From a bacterium (GTDB taxonomy: Bacteria; Planctomycetota; Planctomycetia; Pirellulales; Pirellulaceae), in NCBI GenBank assembly GCA_030432015.1, contig JAUIHJ010000430.1:1-7307 (forward strand): DNA of 7,307 nt. Direction: 5' to 3'. The translations under genes and the position numbers were made by a program. Each line of letters begins with the position of its first letter. Positions within the stretch are counted from its first letter, which is position 1. The notes beneath the pieces were generated by a model. It worked only from the letters and a program-made list of their open reading frames with translations, was not told the origin of the DNA and did not search any database. Shown piece after piece: positions 6,900-7,307 of this stretch.

Positions 6900-6926
6900 T
6901 TGGTGTTGGTGTTGGTGTTGGTGTTG
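6899..6926. repeat. GTTGGT hexanucleotide tandem repeat
   Basis: Four exact copies of GTTGGT (6899-6922) plus a partial GTTG (6923-6926) make a 28-nt simple repeat, read as ACCAAC on the permease strand. It is non-coding and lies upstream of the permease. Simple repeats can change copy number by slippage; any effect on permease expression is speculative. Confidence 0.9.
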
Positions 6927-6935
6927 CGTCAATTC

Positions 6936-6993
6936 GCCGCGCAGCGACGGCTTGCGTCTTCGCGGCGTCAAACTCCTGCCGTCGCTGCGCGGC
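6936..6993. repeat. 16-bp perfect inverted repeat with 26-nt loop
   Basis: GCCGCGCAGCGACGGC (6936-6951) and its exact complement GCCGTCGCTGCGCGGC (6978-6993) could form a very stable G+C-rich stem. A second, competing pairing exists between CGCCGCG (6935-6941) and CGCGGCG (6961-6967). No T-run follows on either side, so it is not a standard intrinsic terminator. A dispersed palindromic repeat or a structured leader are the main options. Confidence 0.85.
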
Positions 6994-7045
6994 TTTAGAG
7001 CAGGCAGCCGACAATTCCCCGGCGTTGCCACCCCAGCCTCAATGA

Positions 7046-7189
7046 CCGAGCGCGATTCGGCGACAATCCGGGACCGACTCGTTTTTCGCCGCCCATTCGA
7101 TTCAACAGATTCAACTGCGGAAAAACGGCCTGTCGGCGAAAAAGGTGCCTGTCCCGCTGACGGGGTGTGCGCTGCTGAATCGCGCTCGG
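7046..7189. repeat. 144-bp segment bounded by 13-bp inverted repeats (possible MITE/REP-like element)
   Basis: CCGAGCGCGATTC (7046-7058) and GAATCGCGCTCGG (7177-7189) are exact inverted repeats. Nested inside are TTTTTCGCC (7082-7090) with GGCGAAAAA (7135-7143), an alternative partner GAAAAACG (7120-7127) for CGTTTTTC (7080-7087), a 9-bp near-perfect tandem (GATTCAACA/GATTCAACT, 7099-7116), and two related strings, AAAAACGGCCTGTC (7121-7134) and AAAAAGGTGCCTGTC (7139-7153). No obvious target-site duplication flanks it and no transposase is present. The layout fits a small non-autonomous palindromic element, but this is inferred from structure only. Confidence 0.5.
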
Positions 7190-7307
7190 CTATTTAGAAA
7201 CTGACATACCTGCGGCATTTTATAAAGGCGCAATTTCAAAGCGCGCGCGGCGGGTTTCAAAAAGCCAATACCTGGCGCAAGACTCGCAACTTCAATACGG
7301 CTCAACG

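Larger units (their letters stand above)
6798..7307. other. Repeat-rich region with no convincing gene
   Basis: About 510 bases upstream of the permease hold several repeats, listed separately, and no protein that I recognise. A minus-strand frame open from the right edge to about 7111 (about 64 codons, containing LAPGIGFLKPAARALKLRLY) could be the tail of a gene beyond the window. However, it runs into the palindromic element and has no clear family resemblance or coding bias. A permease promoter should lie here, but no good -35/-10 pair was found. Confidence 0.5.

Noticed and set aside
6936..6993. Intrinsic terminator of a gene to the right
   Set aside because: The stem is long and perfect, but neither strand has a T-run after it and the loop is 26 nt.
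6879..7189. CRISPR array or phage attachment site
   Set aside because: The repeats are palindromes and a simple hexamer without regular unique spacers, and there is no integrase, tRNA or cas gene in the window.

Overview
The window looks like chromosomal DNA of a planctomycete, probably a Pirellulales-type lineage. This is inferred from the BBP2-type outer-membrane beta-barrel protein with its Cys/Gly/Lys-rich linker, the SelD-associated oxidoreductase, the moderately high G+C and the long non-coding gaps. No rRNA, tRNA, CRISPR array or complete transposon was recognised. All five recognisable genes lie on the minus strand, so transcription runs from right to left.

In transcription order: (1) The right end (about 6798-7307) has no convincing gene but is rich in repeats: a 7-bp palindrome, a GTTGGT hexamer tract, a 16-bp perfect inverted repeat, and a 144-bp segment bounded by 13-bp inverted repeats. 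(2) An APC-superfamily amino acid permease occupies 5067-6797; its true start may lie inside this span. (3) A short intergenic region carries a good sigma70-like promoter (TTGACG-18-TATACT). It drives a two-gene operon: a single-pass membrane protein with a YfgM/TPR-like domain and a long Pro/Ala/Glu-rich tail (3738-4907), and an RluD-type 23S rRNA pseudouridine synthase (2721-3734) that starts 3 nt after the upstream stop. (4) After a 460-bp non-coding stretch comes the BBP2-family porin-like protein (971-2260), which has a signal peptide and a strong Shine-Dalgarno sequence. It is followed by two hairpins, the second a clear intrinsic terminator. (5) At the left edge, minus-strand codons 1-184 of a pyridine nucleotide-disulfide oxidoreductase (552 to beyond 1) match the family often fused to selenide,water dikinase (SelD). 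Any SelD part would lie outside the window.

The genes look like mostly independent units: amino acid uptake, envelope plus rRNA modification, an outer-membrane channel, and a possibly selenium-linked redox enzyme. I see no defence system or secondary-metabolite cluster. The least explained DNA is the repeat-rich right end.
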